The position numbers and the translations under genes were made by a program. A stretch of 8,970 nt of DNA from an uncultured Ilumatobacter sp. (GTDB lineage Bacteria > Actinomycetota > Acidimicrobiia > Acidimicrobiales > Ilumatobacteraceae), in NCBI GenBank assembly GCA_937891565.1, contig CALAHA010000408.1, forward strand, positions 1-8,970. Reading direction: 5' to 3'. Positions within the stretch are counted from its first letter, which is position 1. Every line of letters starts with the position of its first letter. The notes below the pieces were generated by a model, which was not told the DNA's origin, did not search any database, and saw only the letters and a program-made list of their open reading frames with translations. Positions 1 to 6,861 of the stretch are shown in pieces.

Positions 1-1
1 C

Positions 2-673
2 GTGCTCGTCGAGGCGGGGCCCCGTGTGCTCGGTGCGTTCACCGAGAAGCTGTCGGCGTCGGCCGAGCGCCAACTTGCCAAGCTCGGTGTCGATGTGCAG
101 TTGTCGACACCGGTCATTGCAATTGATGAGCATGGGGTGACCACCGAAGCTGGCATCATTCCCGCAGCCACCGTTTTGTGGGGTGCCGGAGTGGCTGCAT
201 CGCCGCTCGGCCGAGCTGTCACGGATGACGCCGATCGGGCGGGCCGTGTGCCAGTGAGGGCCGACCTCAGTATCGAAGGACACCCCGAGGTGTTCGTTAT
301 CGGCGACCTTGCTGCGGCCCAGTCGGACGGCAAGGCGGTGCCCGGCGTGGCTCCTGCTGCAACACAGGGCGGCCAGCACGCCGCCCGTTGCATCGTCGCA
401 GACTTGGCGGGTAATAGCCGGCCGCTCTTCAAATACAAGGACAAGGGATCGATGGCCACGATCGGTCGGTCCAAGGCGGTTGCCTACCTCGGCCCGAAGC
501 TCCAATTTGGTGGCTACTTCGCCTGGCTCGTGTGGTGGGTTGTACACATCATGACGCTCATCGATTTCCGCTCGAAGGCCAGTGCGATGTCGAACTGGGG
601 TTGGCAATACCTGACAGGCCAACGAGTCGCCCGGCTGATCACTGGGCGATCGTCGGGCCACACCAATGTGTGA
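2..673 (+). CDS. ndh: Type II NADH:quinone oxidoreductase (NDH-2), C-terminal part, cut by the left edge
   Basis: Peripheral membrane flavoprotein that passes electrons from NADH to the quinone pool without pumping protons. The visible 223 codons start inside the NADH-binding Rossmann domain: VLVEAGPRVL with the ribose-binding Glu (visible residue 4), then the LGVDVQLSTPV strand and the TVLWGAGVAASPLG segment (58-70) typical of the family. The second FAD-contacting motif is VFVIGDLAAA (98-106), followed by APAATQGGQHAA (118-128). The C-terminus has the amphipathic, Trp-rich membrane-binding segment (about 168-215, including WLVWWVVHIMTLIDFR) seen in NDH-2 proteins. The N-terminal FAD GxGxxG and the first half of the NADH domain lie outside the window, so the true start is not visible. 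The stop is TGA at 671-673. The gene converges on the minus-strand SDR gene. Family assignment is firm; the physiological electron acceptor is inferred from the family. Confidence 0.9.
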   Translation: MLVEAGPRVLGAFTEKLSASAERQLAKLGVDVQLSTPVIAIDEHGVTTEAGIIPAATVLWGAGVAASPLGRAVTDDADRAGRVPVRADLSIEGHPEVFVIGDLAAAQSDGKAVPGVAPAATQGGQHAARCIVADLAGNSRPLFKYKDKGSMATIGRSKAVAYLGPKLQFGGYFAWLVWWVVHIMTLIDFRSKASAMSNWGWQYLTGQRVARLITGRSSGHTNV

Positions 674-695
674 CCACAGCACGGTGTGACCACAG
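668..695. repeat. Two 12-bp direct repeats (GTGTGACCACAG) at the end of ndh
   Basis: The sequence GTGTGACCACAG occurs exactly at 668-679 and again at 684-695, a 16-bp period with CACG between the copies. The first copy contains the ndh stop codon TGA (671-673). Each copy also contains a small dyad, TGTG-AC-CACA. The rest of the 91-bp convergent gap (to 764) shows no strong hairpin followed by a T-run. It could be a short local duplication or a protein-binding site; no function can be assigned. Confidence 0.6.
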
Positions 696-764
696 TAAGA
701 ACTCTTCCAGATTGCCGAACCAATCGCTGACAGACGTCGCAGTTGAAGTCACGGCGCCTGGCGA

Positions 765-2330
765 CTACCAGTCGGTGGGCGCGTAGTCTTTGAGGAACTG
801 GCCCCATACGTGGGTGCCGGTGTTCAGACCGTCGATGATTGGGTCGACGATTCGAGCCGCACCATCGACGATGTCGAGTGGCGGATGGAACCCGTGTTCG
901 GCGGTTTTTGCTTCGGCGATTGCCACAGGGTCTTCGTCGCTGACCCAGCCGGTGTCGACGCTGTTCATGTTGATGCCTGACGCGTGATAGTCGGTTGCCG
1001 AGGTGCGTGTCATCATGTTGAGCGCCGCCTTGGCCATGTTCGTGTGCGGATGCTTGGTGGTTTTGCGCGGCCGGTAGAACTGGCCCTCGACGGCTGACAC
1101 GTTGACGATGTGCTTGTGGTCGCCCGGCGTTGCTTCCATCAGGGGCTTGAGCCGGGCATTCAACACGAACGGTGCAACGGCGTTGACGAGTTGGGTTTCC
1201 AACAGTTCGACCGACGAGACCTCGTGCAATTGGAGTCGCCACGAATTTCGACCGCGCAGGTCGACCTGCTGGAGATCCTGATCAAGCTGGCCCGCCGGAA
1301 AGAGCGTGTCGGCCGACGGTTGATCTTCCGGAAGCAGCACTGTTTGGGAGAGTTCGGCAGACCGGGTCAGACCTGGAGCGTCGGCCGAGGTGCTCGGTGT
1401 GAGTGGAGCGGTGCTGTTTGGGTCGGTTGCCGTGCCAATGGACGCAGGACCACGGAGCTGCTCGTACGAACCAACGAGTTGCAGTACTTCGGCTGGCAGC
1501 GTGTCGAGCGCGGCGGTCTCAACATCCATCATGTGTTCGTAGAACCCGGCTGGGCGGCGCACTGTCTGGCAGGCGTTGTTGATGATGGCATCGAGCCGCG
1601 TGCGAGTTGCTGAAACGTGAGCGCAGAACGCCTCGACACTCGGTGTGTGGCGTAGGTCGAGGCCGAAGACTTCGAGTCGGTCACCCCACTCGGTAAAGTC
1701 TGGCTCGGCTGCGTATCGTGCCGCGGCATCACGCGGGAACCGTGTGGCGACGATCAGTTCAGCGCCGCATCGGAGCAGCTTGATGCCAGCCTGATAGCCG
1801 ATCTTGACGCGACCACCGGTGAGCAGAACGACCATGCCGGTCATGTCGGCGAGCTCGCCGCGCTTCACGAAGTTCAGGGTGGCGCAGGCTGGGCAGAGCT
1901 GGTCGTAGAAGTGATGGATCTCGCGATAGCGCACCTTGCAGATGTAGCAGTGCTGTTCTTCGACCGTCTCCCGGAACGGGGGTTCGTCAAGGCGGTCCCC
2001 AACATCGCGTTGATCGAAGTCGTGAGGCGCGAAGACATCAGGGGTGGTGAAGACCGGGCGGCTGCGCAGCGTTCGGATGCCGGTTTCGTCGAGGGTCTGC
2101 TCGTCGGCGCGGACCCGGTCCTGGCGGCGCTGCTGCTGGAGCAGCTTCGTGCGTCGCCGGCGAATCTCGGGGTCGGGATAGAACACATCGCCAGCTGCAT
2201 TAAAGAAGGCAGCCTTTTCTTTGGCGTCGAGCTGTTCGAGAAGCTCAGGTGCTGCAATGACTGAGCGGAGCACGTCCATTGCTCCGAGCAACTGCTCGCG
2301 CACGCTCTCGTCGGGTTGCGCTTGGTCCAC
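765..2330 (-). CDS. Zinc-ribbon-like module fused to an atypical short-chain dehydrogenase/reductase
   Basis: A 521-residue protein, about twice the length of a classical SDR. Residues 1-125 are charged, largely helical and not recognised. Residues 128-149 hold two CxxC knuckles (C128, C131, C146, C149) that probably bind zinc. The Rossmann domain begins near 164 with TGGRVKIG (171-178), then VATRFPRD (about 195-201), DL (224-225) and NNA (251-253). Between NNA and the catalytic-type Ser (VSA, S412) lie about 160 residues, against roughly 45-50 in classical SDRs; the excess includes a Thr/Ser/Pro/Ala-rich, low-complexity stretch near 295-345. In the active-site helix, TNMAKAALNMM (430-440) aligns the catalytic Lys with K434 and puts Thr430 where Tyr belongs; a YxxxK match also occurs earlier (Y419-K423). 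The start is GTG at 2330, with GGTAGG (2344-2339) as a possible ribosome site. It lies 9 bp after the methyltransferase stop, so probably co-transcribed. Substrate unknown; it may be a non-catalytic or redesigned SDR. Confidence 0.85.
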   Translation of the reverse strand: MDQAQPDESVREQLLGAMDVLRSVIAAPELLEQLDAKEKAAFFNAAGDVFYPDPEIRRRRTKLLQQQRRQDRVRADEQTLDETGIRTLRSRPVFTTPDVFAPHDFDQRDVGDRLDEPPFRETVEEQHCYICKVRYREIHHFYDQLCPACATLNFVKRGELADMTGMVVLLTGGRVKIGYQAGIKLLRCGAELIVATRFPRDAAARYAAEPDFTEWGDRLEVFGLDLRHTPSVEAFCAHVSATRTRLDAIINNACQTVRRPAGFYEHMMDVETAALDTLPAEVLQLVGSYEQLRGPASIGTATDPNSTAPLTPSTSADAPGLTRSAELSQTVLLPEDQPSADTLFPAGQLDQDLQQVDLRGRNSWRLQLHEVSSVELLETQLVNAVAPFVLNARLKPLMEATPGDHKHIVNVSAVEGQFYRPRKTTKHPHTNMAKAALNMMTRTSATDYHASGINMNSVDTGWVSDEDPVAIAEAKTAEHGFHPPLDIVDGAARIVDPIIDGLNTGTHVWGQFLKDYAPTDW

Positions 2331-2339
2331 GGTCGAAAC

Positions 2340-3167
2340 CTACCGGCGCGGGTCGCGAGCTAGCGCGGCAAATGTGATGGCGGCGGCATGGCCGACGTTC
2401 AGCGAGCTCGCACTTGGATCGATTGGAATCGTGACTCGACGTGTTGCAGCAGCGAGCGTCTCCGGTGCGACACCCGAGTTCTCGGCGCCAAGAACGATCG
2501 CCAGCCGCTCGGGGGTGGCGAGGTCCCACACGCTGTCAGCCGTGTCAGAGCGCGACATCGCCCACGAGTCAAAACCATGGCTGTGGAGCGTGTCAAGGAA
2601 GTGCAGCCACTCCTGTGGACTTGGCTGAGCGACTCGCATTTGCAGGATCTCGCCCATGCTGACTCGGACCGTCCGCCGGTGGTAGGGGTCGGTGCAGGTT
2701 GGGCTGAGCACCATGCCGTCGATGCCGAACGCCCTCGCCACACGCGCAATCGCACCGACGCTCTCGTCGTCGCCCAAACCGTCGAGCACGATGAGCCGGT
2801 TGCCCGTCGCTGCCAGTTCATCGACGGTAGCCAGTGGTCGACGGTCGGCAGAGACGAGGACACCACGCGGGAGGTCGAAGCCGACGATGTCATGCATCAC
2901 GTCGCGTTCTGCCACGTAGACCGGGACCCCCTGGAGCTCCGGGCGGTCAAGGAACGGCTGAAAGCGTTTCACCCTCGATGGCGAGAGAAGGGCTGAGCGG
3001 AAGTGGTGCTGCGAGTCGCAGAGGCGCTCGATCGACATCCAGCCCTCGGAGATGAAGAACTCGTTGCCTTCGATCTTTCGTCGTGCTGCCCCGTCGCCAA
3101 GTTGCCGGTAGTCCGATACGAGCGGATTGTCGGCACTTGTCACCGTGAGCGCGCCGTTCATCGACAC
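2340..3167 (-). CDS. SpoU/TrmH-family RNA 2'-O-ribose methyltransferase
   Basis: Predicted S-adenosylmethionine-dependent enzyme that methylates a ribose 2'-OH in tRNA or rRNA, with the knotted SPOUT fold. It is 275 residues long, with an N-terminal substrate-binding part (about 1-115) and the catalytic domain after it. Motif 1 is GDDESVGAIARVARAFG (132-148) with the catalytic-type Arg142; Ser136 occupies the position that is usually Asn. The next segment, LSPTCTDPYHRRTVRVSMG (154-172), is typical of the subgroup. Motif 2 is VLGAENSG (225-232, Glu229) and motif 3 is SSLNVGHAAA (254-263), which forms the knot and binds the cofactor. The start used is GTG at 3167; ATG at 3161, two codons later, is equally possible, and neither has a clear Shine-Dalgarno. 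It is probably the first gene of an operon with the downstream SDR gene. The RNA target cannot be told from sequence alone. Confidence 0.88.
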   Translation of the reverse strand: MSMNGALTVTSADNPLVSDYRQLGDGAARRKIEGNEFFISEGWMSIERLCDSQHHFRSALLSPSRVKRFQPFLDRPELQGVPVYVAERDVMHDIVGFDLPRGVLVSADRRPLATVDELAATGNRLIVLDGLGDDESVGAIARVARAFGIDGMVLSPTCTDPYHRRTVRVSMGEILQMRVAQPSPQEWLHFLDTLHSHGFDSWAMSRSDTADSVWDLATPERLAIVLGAENSGVAPETLAAATRRVTIPIDPSASSLNVGHAAAITFAALARDPRR

Positions 3168-3349
3168 GACGGTAGGCGAGTGAGCGACCCAGATGATGTC
3201 TGGCTGCCGACATCGAATCGATTCTCGACCTCCGAACGCTGCGTCGTTTCGAGCGCACGGCCCATCTCGAAGTGTGGGGCCCGCTCATCTGATTGTCGTT
3301 GGGTCAGGCCGAGGAAGTGAATTGAGGGTGACTCTGGAATGATTCGTCG
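3168..3349. other. Divergent intergenic region between methyltransferase and CoA-transferase genes
   Basis: A 182-bp gap between two divergently oriented genes, so promoters for both should lie here. I see no protein of a known family in any frame, no strong inverted repeat and no convincing -35/-10 pair. The sequence is less GC-rich towards 3290-3345. Confidence 0.4.
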
Positions 3350-4579
3350 ATGAGCACACCGCTGCCCCTCGACGACATCCGAGTGATCGAGATCGACAGT
3401 TGGATGGCTGCGCCGAGTGCGGCTGCGATCCTGTCCGACCTCGGTGCCGACGTGATCAAGATCGAGCCGCTGTCCGGCGACCCGATGCGCAACACCACAC
3501 GGCCCGCCAAGGTTGACGGTGCGTTTAAGGGGTATGACTTTCAGTTCGACGTCGACAACCGTGGCAAGCGTTCGATCGCCGTTGACCTTGCGTCGGATGT
3601 GGGGCGCAACATCGTGCACCGGCTCTGCGAAGGCGCGGACGTGTTCCTCTGCAACCTGCTCCAACATCGCCAGGAGAAGTTCGGTCTCTCACCCGCTCAG
3701 CTTTGGGAAACGAACTCGAAGCTCGTCCATGCAACCCTGACCGGCTACGGAACCGACGGGCCCGAGGCGTGGCGCCCCGGATACGACGTGACGGCGTTCT
3801 TCGGACGGTCAGGTCTGTACGACTCGATGCGCGACGGCAACGAAGGACAGGTCGCCATGGCTCGACCAGCCCAGGGTGACCACACGACTGGCCTTGCACT
3901 GCTCAGTGGCATCCTCGCGGCACTTCGGCTTGCCGAACGGACCGGTACCGGCCAGGCCATCGAGACCTCGCTCTTCGAAACGGCAGTGTGGACGCTCGCC
4001 ACCGACTACGGCATCACCGCCGTCGATCAGGCGCCGGTCCGGCGACGCTCACGCCAGCAGCAGATCGTTGCCACGGCCAACCGATACCCGTGTGGCGACG
4101 GCAACTGGGTCGTATTCAACATGCCGGAAGAAGCGGCATGGCCACGTTTCTGCAGAGCGCTCGGTCTCGAACATCTCCTCGATGACGATCGCCTGCAGGA
4201 CATCAAGGGTCGATTCGACAACATGGCTGAGGTCGTCGACCTCGTCGACGCAGCGCTGAGCGCTCGCCCGCGTGACGAGTGGGGGCCCATCTTCGACGAG
4301 CAGCGCCTGATCTGGGGCCCCGTGCTCGGGCTCCACGAAGTGGTTTCTGACCCGCAGGCCGAGGCGATCGACTTGTTCCCCACCATCGAGCACGCTGAAC
4401 ACGGTGAGTACCGCACAGTCCGGGCGCCGATTCGTATTCAAGGGGTTGACACATCGCCGCGTCGGTCGTCGCCCACGCCGGGCCAACACACCCGTTCGGT
4501 ACTCACCGATGCCGGCTTCGACGACGCGGCGATCAACCAACTGATCGCCGATGGCAAGGTCGCCCAGCACGAGACCTGA
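3350..4579 (+). CDS. CaiB/BaiF family (class III) CoA-transferase
   Basis: Predicted cytoplasmic enzyme that moves coenzyme A between an acyl-CoA donor and a carboxylic acid. At 409 residues it has the normal family length. The N-terminal Rossmann-like part shows LDDIRVIEIDSWMAAPSAA (7-25) and LSDLGADVIKIEPLSGDPMR (28-47), then NRGKRSIAVDL (70-80). The catalytic Asp, which forms the aspartyl-CoA anhydride in this family, should be D177 in QGDHTTG (175-181), followed by LSGILAALRLAERTGTGQ (185-202). The C-terminal part (about 205-400) carries the small domain, with GNWVVFNMPEEAAWPRFC. The start ATG 3350 has only a weak ribosome site (CTGGAA, about 10 bases upstream). Substrates in the family range from carnitine, oxalate and formate to bile acids and aromatic acids; nothing here selects one. 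The hydrolase downstream is in the same direction but 154 bp away. Confidence 0.9.
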   Translation: MSTPLPLDDIRVIEIDSWMAAPSAAAILSDLGADVIKIEPLSGDPMRNTTRPAKVDGAFKGYDFQFDVDNRGKRSIAVDLASDVGRNIVHRLCEGADVFLCNLLQHRQEKFGLSPAQLWETNSKLVHATLTGYGTDGPEAWRPGYDVTAFFGRSGLYDSMRDGNEGQVAMARPAQGDHTTGLALLSGILAALRLAERTGTGQAIETSLFETAVWTLATDYGITAVDQAPVRRRSRQQQIVATANRYPCGDGNWVVFNMPEEAAWPRFCRALGLEHLLDDDRLQDIKGRFDNMAEVVDLVDAALSARPRDEWGPIFDEQRLIWGPVLGLHEVVSDPQAEAIDLFPTIEHAEHGEYRTVRAPIRIQGVDTSPRRSSPTPGQHTRSVLTDAGFDDAAINQLIADGKVAQHET

Positions 4580-4583
4580 CGGC

Positions 4584-4643
4584 GGTCAGACCTCATTTGG
4601 ATCGTCCCCATATTCGACCGTCGTGTCACACTCTGGTCTGACC
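4584..4643. promoter_or_regulatory. Pair of GGTCNGACC palindromes, candidate GntR/FadR-type operators
   Basis: GGTCAGACC (4584-4592) and GGTCTGACC (4635-4643) are each a perfect 4-bp dyad around one central base. Their centres are 51 bp apart, close to five helical turns. With flanks they form a 10-bp exact inverted repeat (4583-4592 and 4635-4644). The second, in the context CTCTGGTCTGACCGAGG, closely resembles the published Escherichia coli FadR box (TGGTNNGACC-like). They lie just after the CoA-transferase stop and upstream of the hydrolase start at 4734. A CATATT hexamer at 4609-4614 sits between them and might be a -10 element, though no good -35 is visible. There is no T-run, so a terminator is unlikely. 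No regulator gene is in the window. Confidence 0.45.
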
Positions 4644-4733
4644 GAGGTGCGACACGACCCGTCGCCACGATTCCCTGCTTCGTTGTTGCTCTCCAAGAGC
4701 GATCAAGCGGGCTGTGGACGCGAGACTCTTGCG

Positions 4734-5459
4734 ATGATCGAACACTTTGTCGACCTTGAGACGACTGATGGCACGATGAACACGTTCATTGTGCACCCCG
4801 AGGAACATGGCCCGCACCCGCTCGTCCTCTTTTTGATGGACGCACCCGGGATGCGCGAAGAGATTCGCGACATGTCCCGTCGGCTCGCCACAGCCGGCTA
4901 CTACGTCATGGCGCCGCACCTGTACTACCGCGACGTCGAGCACTACAACGTGTTCGAAACCGGTGACCGAGAGCGCATGTTTGAGTTGATGGGCGCGCTG
5001 TCGAACGACCGCGTGACCGCCGACGCACGCGCACTGATTGCCCATGCCGCTCGCGACGACGCCGCCTCGACCAACAAGGTCGGTGCAGTCGGCTACTGCA
5101 TGAGCGGACCGTTCGCCGTCTACCTCCTCGGTCAAATGCCGGGCCAGGTCGTCGCAGGAGCGTCGCTGCACGGAGTAGCGCTCGTCACCGATGCCGCTGA
5201 TTCGCCACACCTACAGTTGGCTGCGGCTGCCGGCGAGGTCTATGTCGGCGCAGCCGAGACCGACAGCTACGCCCCGCCCGAGATGATCGACGCATTCGAG
5301 GCGGCTCGCATCGAATCTGGATGTGCTGGCCGAACCGAGTGGTACCCCGGGACCGAGCACGGTTTCACGTTCCGCGAACGCGGACCGCTGTACGACAAGG
5401 ATGCATCCGAGCGCCATTGGGAACGGCTCCACGACCTGTTCTCTCGTGCGCTTCGCTGA
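4734..5459 (+). CDS. Dienelactone hydrolase-family alpha/beta hydrolase
   Basis: Predicted cytoplasmic hydrolase of 241 residues. Dienelactone hydrolases open the lactone ring of 4-carboxymethylenebut-2-en-4-olide in aromatic degradation; many homologues act on other esters. The Cys-Asp-His triad is present: C122 in GYCMSG (120-125, the nucleophile elbow), D177 in AETDSYAPPE and H209 in GTEHGF. The oxyanion-side segment is LMDAPGMREEIRDM (34-47), with Asp36 where the classical enzyme has Glu36, a variant I recall from many uncharacterised family members. The start at ATG 4734 (MIEHFVDLETTDG) matches where the family begins; an in-frame ATG at 4551 would add 61 residues unlike the family and overlap the CoA-transferase gene. 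No clear Shine-Dalgarno is visible. The stop TGA (5457-5459) shares its last base with the next start, so this gene probably leads an operon with the small ORF and the exporter. Exact substrate unknown. Confidence 0.88.
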   Translation: MIEHFVDLETTDGTMNTFIVHPEEHGPHPLVLFLMDAPGMREEIRDMSRRLATAGYYVMAPHLYYRDVEHYNVFETGDRERMFELMGALSNDRVTADARALIAHAARDDAASTNKVGAVGYCMSGPFAVYLLGQMPGQVVAGASLHGVALVTDAADSPHLQLAAAAGEVYVGAAETDSYAPPEMIDAFEAARIESGCAGRTEWYPGTEHGFTFRERGPLYDKDASERHWERLHDLFSRALR

Positions 5460-5560
5460 TGCCTGATGACGACAACACAGCGCTCGACGAGGTTCGGACC
5501 ATTGTCGGCGGGTTGCTGATGTCGGACGTGGTGCCAGGCCCCGCAACGGAGAGTCAATGA
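5459..5560 (+). CDS. Possible 33-residue microprotein between hydrolase and exporter
   Basis: An ATG at 5459-5461 overlaps the hydrolase stop as TGATG and opens a 33-codon frame, MPDDDNTALDEVRTIVGG and on to TESQ. Its TGA (5558-5560) overlaps the exporter start as ATGA. It therefore fills the gap exactly, with both junctions in the form used for translational coupling. The product is acidic at the N-terminus, has a short hydrophobic middle and matches no family I know. No Shine-Dalgarno is needed if ribosomes re-initiate. It may instead be a chance frame that simply carries ribosomes across the 97-bp gap; conservation is unknown. Confidence 0.35.
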   Translation: MPDDDNTALDEVRTIVGGLLMSDVVPGPATESQ

Positions 5561-6474
5561 ACTCAAAAATTACACTGGTGACCGTCACGTTGGTCGCCGT
5601 GCTGATTGGTGCGAACTTCACTGCGCTCAAATTCGCACTCGACCACACGACCCCATTAATGCTGGCCGGTTTGCGCACCGTCGTTGGAGGAACGTTCTTG
5701 CTGTCATTCGCAGTGCTTCGCGGCGAGAAAATTCCGACGCGTCGTGAGGACCTACAGCGGATCTTCGTTGTCAGTTTCAGCATCACCACGGTGTCGAGTG
5801 GACTACTTGTCGTCGGCGTCAGCCGGGTGCCTGCTGGCCTGGCCTCGCTGATTTCAAGCACGATGCCGCTGTTCACCGCAGTTCTGGTCCTCCTGCTCCT
5901 CGGCAGTCGGCCGACGCGACTCGGGATCATTGGCCTCCTGATTGGCTTTGCCGGAACAGCCGTGTTGGCCTCGCCATCGCTGGGTGGCGAGTCGGCGGCC
6001 TTCGGTATTTTGGCGCTCGTCCTGTCGGCACTCGCCTGGTCGTTCGGCACGGTATTCATGAAGTGGAAGGACTTCTCCCATATCTCGCCGGTGATGATCG
6101 TTGCAGTGCAGTTGCCGATGTCGGCGGCCGTGCTGATTCCCTTCGCGCTGATCGTCGAAGGGACGGGCGGCACCGACTGGTCGCTCGGGCTTTTCGTACC
6201 GCTGTTCTATGCAGCGGTTCCGGCCAACGCGGTGACGTTTGCACTGATGGCAACGGTGGTCCGCCGCGCCACACCAACGCAGGCAGCCTCGACGGCATAC
6301 ATGATCCCGCTGTCCGGTGTGTTCTTCGGCTGGCTGATCAGAGACGAACGGCTCGGCCTCGTCGAAGTGCTCGGCGGTGCGCTCGTGGTGCTCGGCGTGT
6401 ACTTGGTGGTTACCGCGTCGGCGCGAGCGGCAGCACTTCCGAGGCGAGGTCAAAAAGGGGCAGTTGGCCATTGA
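5557..6474 (+). CDS. EamA/DMT-superfamily transporter (RhaT/YdcZ-like exporter)
   Basis: Inner-membrane protein of 305 residues with about ten hydrophobic segments arranged as two EamA repeats (about 7-138 and 150-288). The first repeat includes IGANFTALKFAL (17-28) and the family-typical PAGLASLISSTMPLFTAVL (92-110). The second ends with the equivalent TQAASTAYMIPLSGVFFGWL (241-260) and the ERLGLVEVLGGALVVLGVYL segment (265-283). Members export amino acids, purines, sugars or other metabolites; the substrate cannot be read here. The start ATG 5557 is supported by GGAGAG at 5548-5553. The gene follows the hydrolase and the small ORF with overlapping stop/start codons, suggesting co-expression. 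The C-terminal tail (about 288-305) is basic and hydrophilic. Confidence 0.9.
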   Translation: MNSKITLVTVTLVAVLIGANFTALKFALDHTTPLMLAGLRTVVGGTFLLSFAVLRGEKIPTRREDLQRIFVVSFSITTVSSGLLVVGVSRVPAGLASLISSTMPLFTAVLVLLLLGSRPTRLGIIGLLIGFAGTAVLASPSLGGESAAFGILALVLSALAWSFGTVFMKWKDFSHISPVMIVAVQLPMSAAVLIPFALIVEGTGGTDWSLGLFVPLFYAAVPANAVTFALMATVVRRATPTQAASTAYMIPLSGVFFGWLIRDERLGLVEVLGGALVVLGVYLVVTASARAAALPRRGQKGAVGH

Positions 6475-6519
6475 CCATCCGTGAGGGGCAGCCAGTATCC
6501 GAATGGGCAATGCGCGGGC

Positions 6520-6861
6520 ATCGACGAGGAGGCGGCCTACGAGCTTCTGGCGTCCAGCTAGCAAGACGTTGGTGACGATGATCCCGAATTCTTCACCGCC
6601 CAGTCGTGCCGCAATGTCGGTGTCGCGAATGGTGTTCTGAATGACGCTTGCGACGAGCTTGATCGTGCCACCTCGGGCCTGATTGTCGCGGGTTTGGTCG
6701 GATCGCGGAGCCGGGTCGAGGCCACGCAATGTCCCAAAAAGCTCACGATCGGGGAGGGTGACTGCCCAGAAGCCCATCGGCAGGAATGTCTTGACGTAGT
6801 CAACGACCGCCGCTGACGCTTCATTGAAGTCCAGGCCCGGTTGGGCGACGAAGAACCTGCG
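6520..6861 (-). pseudogene. Relic of a GAF-GGDEF diguanylate cyclase with internal deletions
   Basis: On the minus strand one open frame encodes fragments of a sensor diguanylate cyclase in the right order but with pieces missing. First comes the start of a GAF domain (NEASAAVVDYVKTFLPMGFWAVT, about 6825-6757). It passes directly into what looks like the end of a GAF domain (ELFGTLRGLDPAPRSD, about 6744-6697). Next is the second half of a GGDEF domain (TIKLVASVIQNTIRDTDIAARLGGEEFG, about 6666-6583). The inhibitory-site RxxD (RDTD, 6627-6616) sits five residues before an intact GGEEF (6600-6586). Missing are the GAF core and the first part of GGDEF with its metal-binding D-x-D...F..IND region; similarity fades near 6520. 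No start near the fragment has a ribosome site. The frame continues open into the antisense of the exporter gene, which I regard as chance. The fragments cannot make cyclic-di-GMP, so this is most likely a decayed gene. Confidence 0.6.

Noticed and set aside
514..1242. A 242-codon minus-strand open frame over the ndh end and SDR gene end
   Set aside because: It is in a different frame from the SDR gene, very rich in Arg, His and Gln, and matches no family; a shadow frame.
1365..1373. Third GGTCAGACC as a regulatory site
   Set aside because: It lies inside the SDR coding region, far from any start, and one chance copy of an eight-base core in 9 kb of GC-rich DNA is not surprising.
3158..3667. 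Minus-strand 169-codon frame covering the divergent gap and the CoA-transferase start
   Set aside because: It overlaps two well-supported genes, shows no known motif and would leave no room for their promoters.
4583..4644. Reading the inverted repeat as a rho-independent terminator for the CoA-transferase gene
   Set aside because: The loop would be 42 bases, there is no T-run after the second arm, and each arm is itself a palindrome, which fits protein binding better.
4551..4733. N-terminal extension of the hydrolase to the in-frame ATG at 4551
   Set aside because: The 61 extra residues resemble no part of the family, overlap the CoA-transferase gene and cover the palindromic sites. ATG 4734 begins at the expected family N-terminus.
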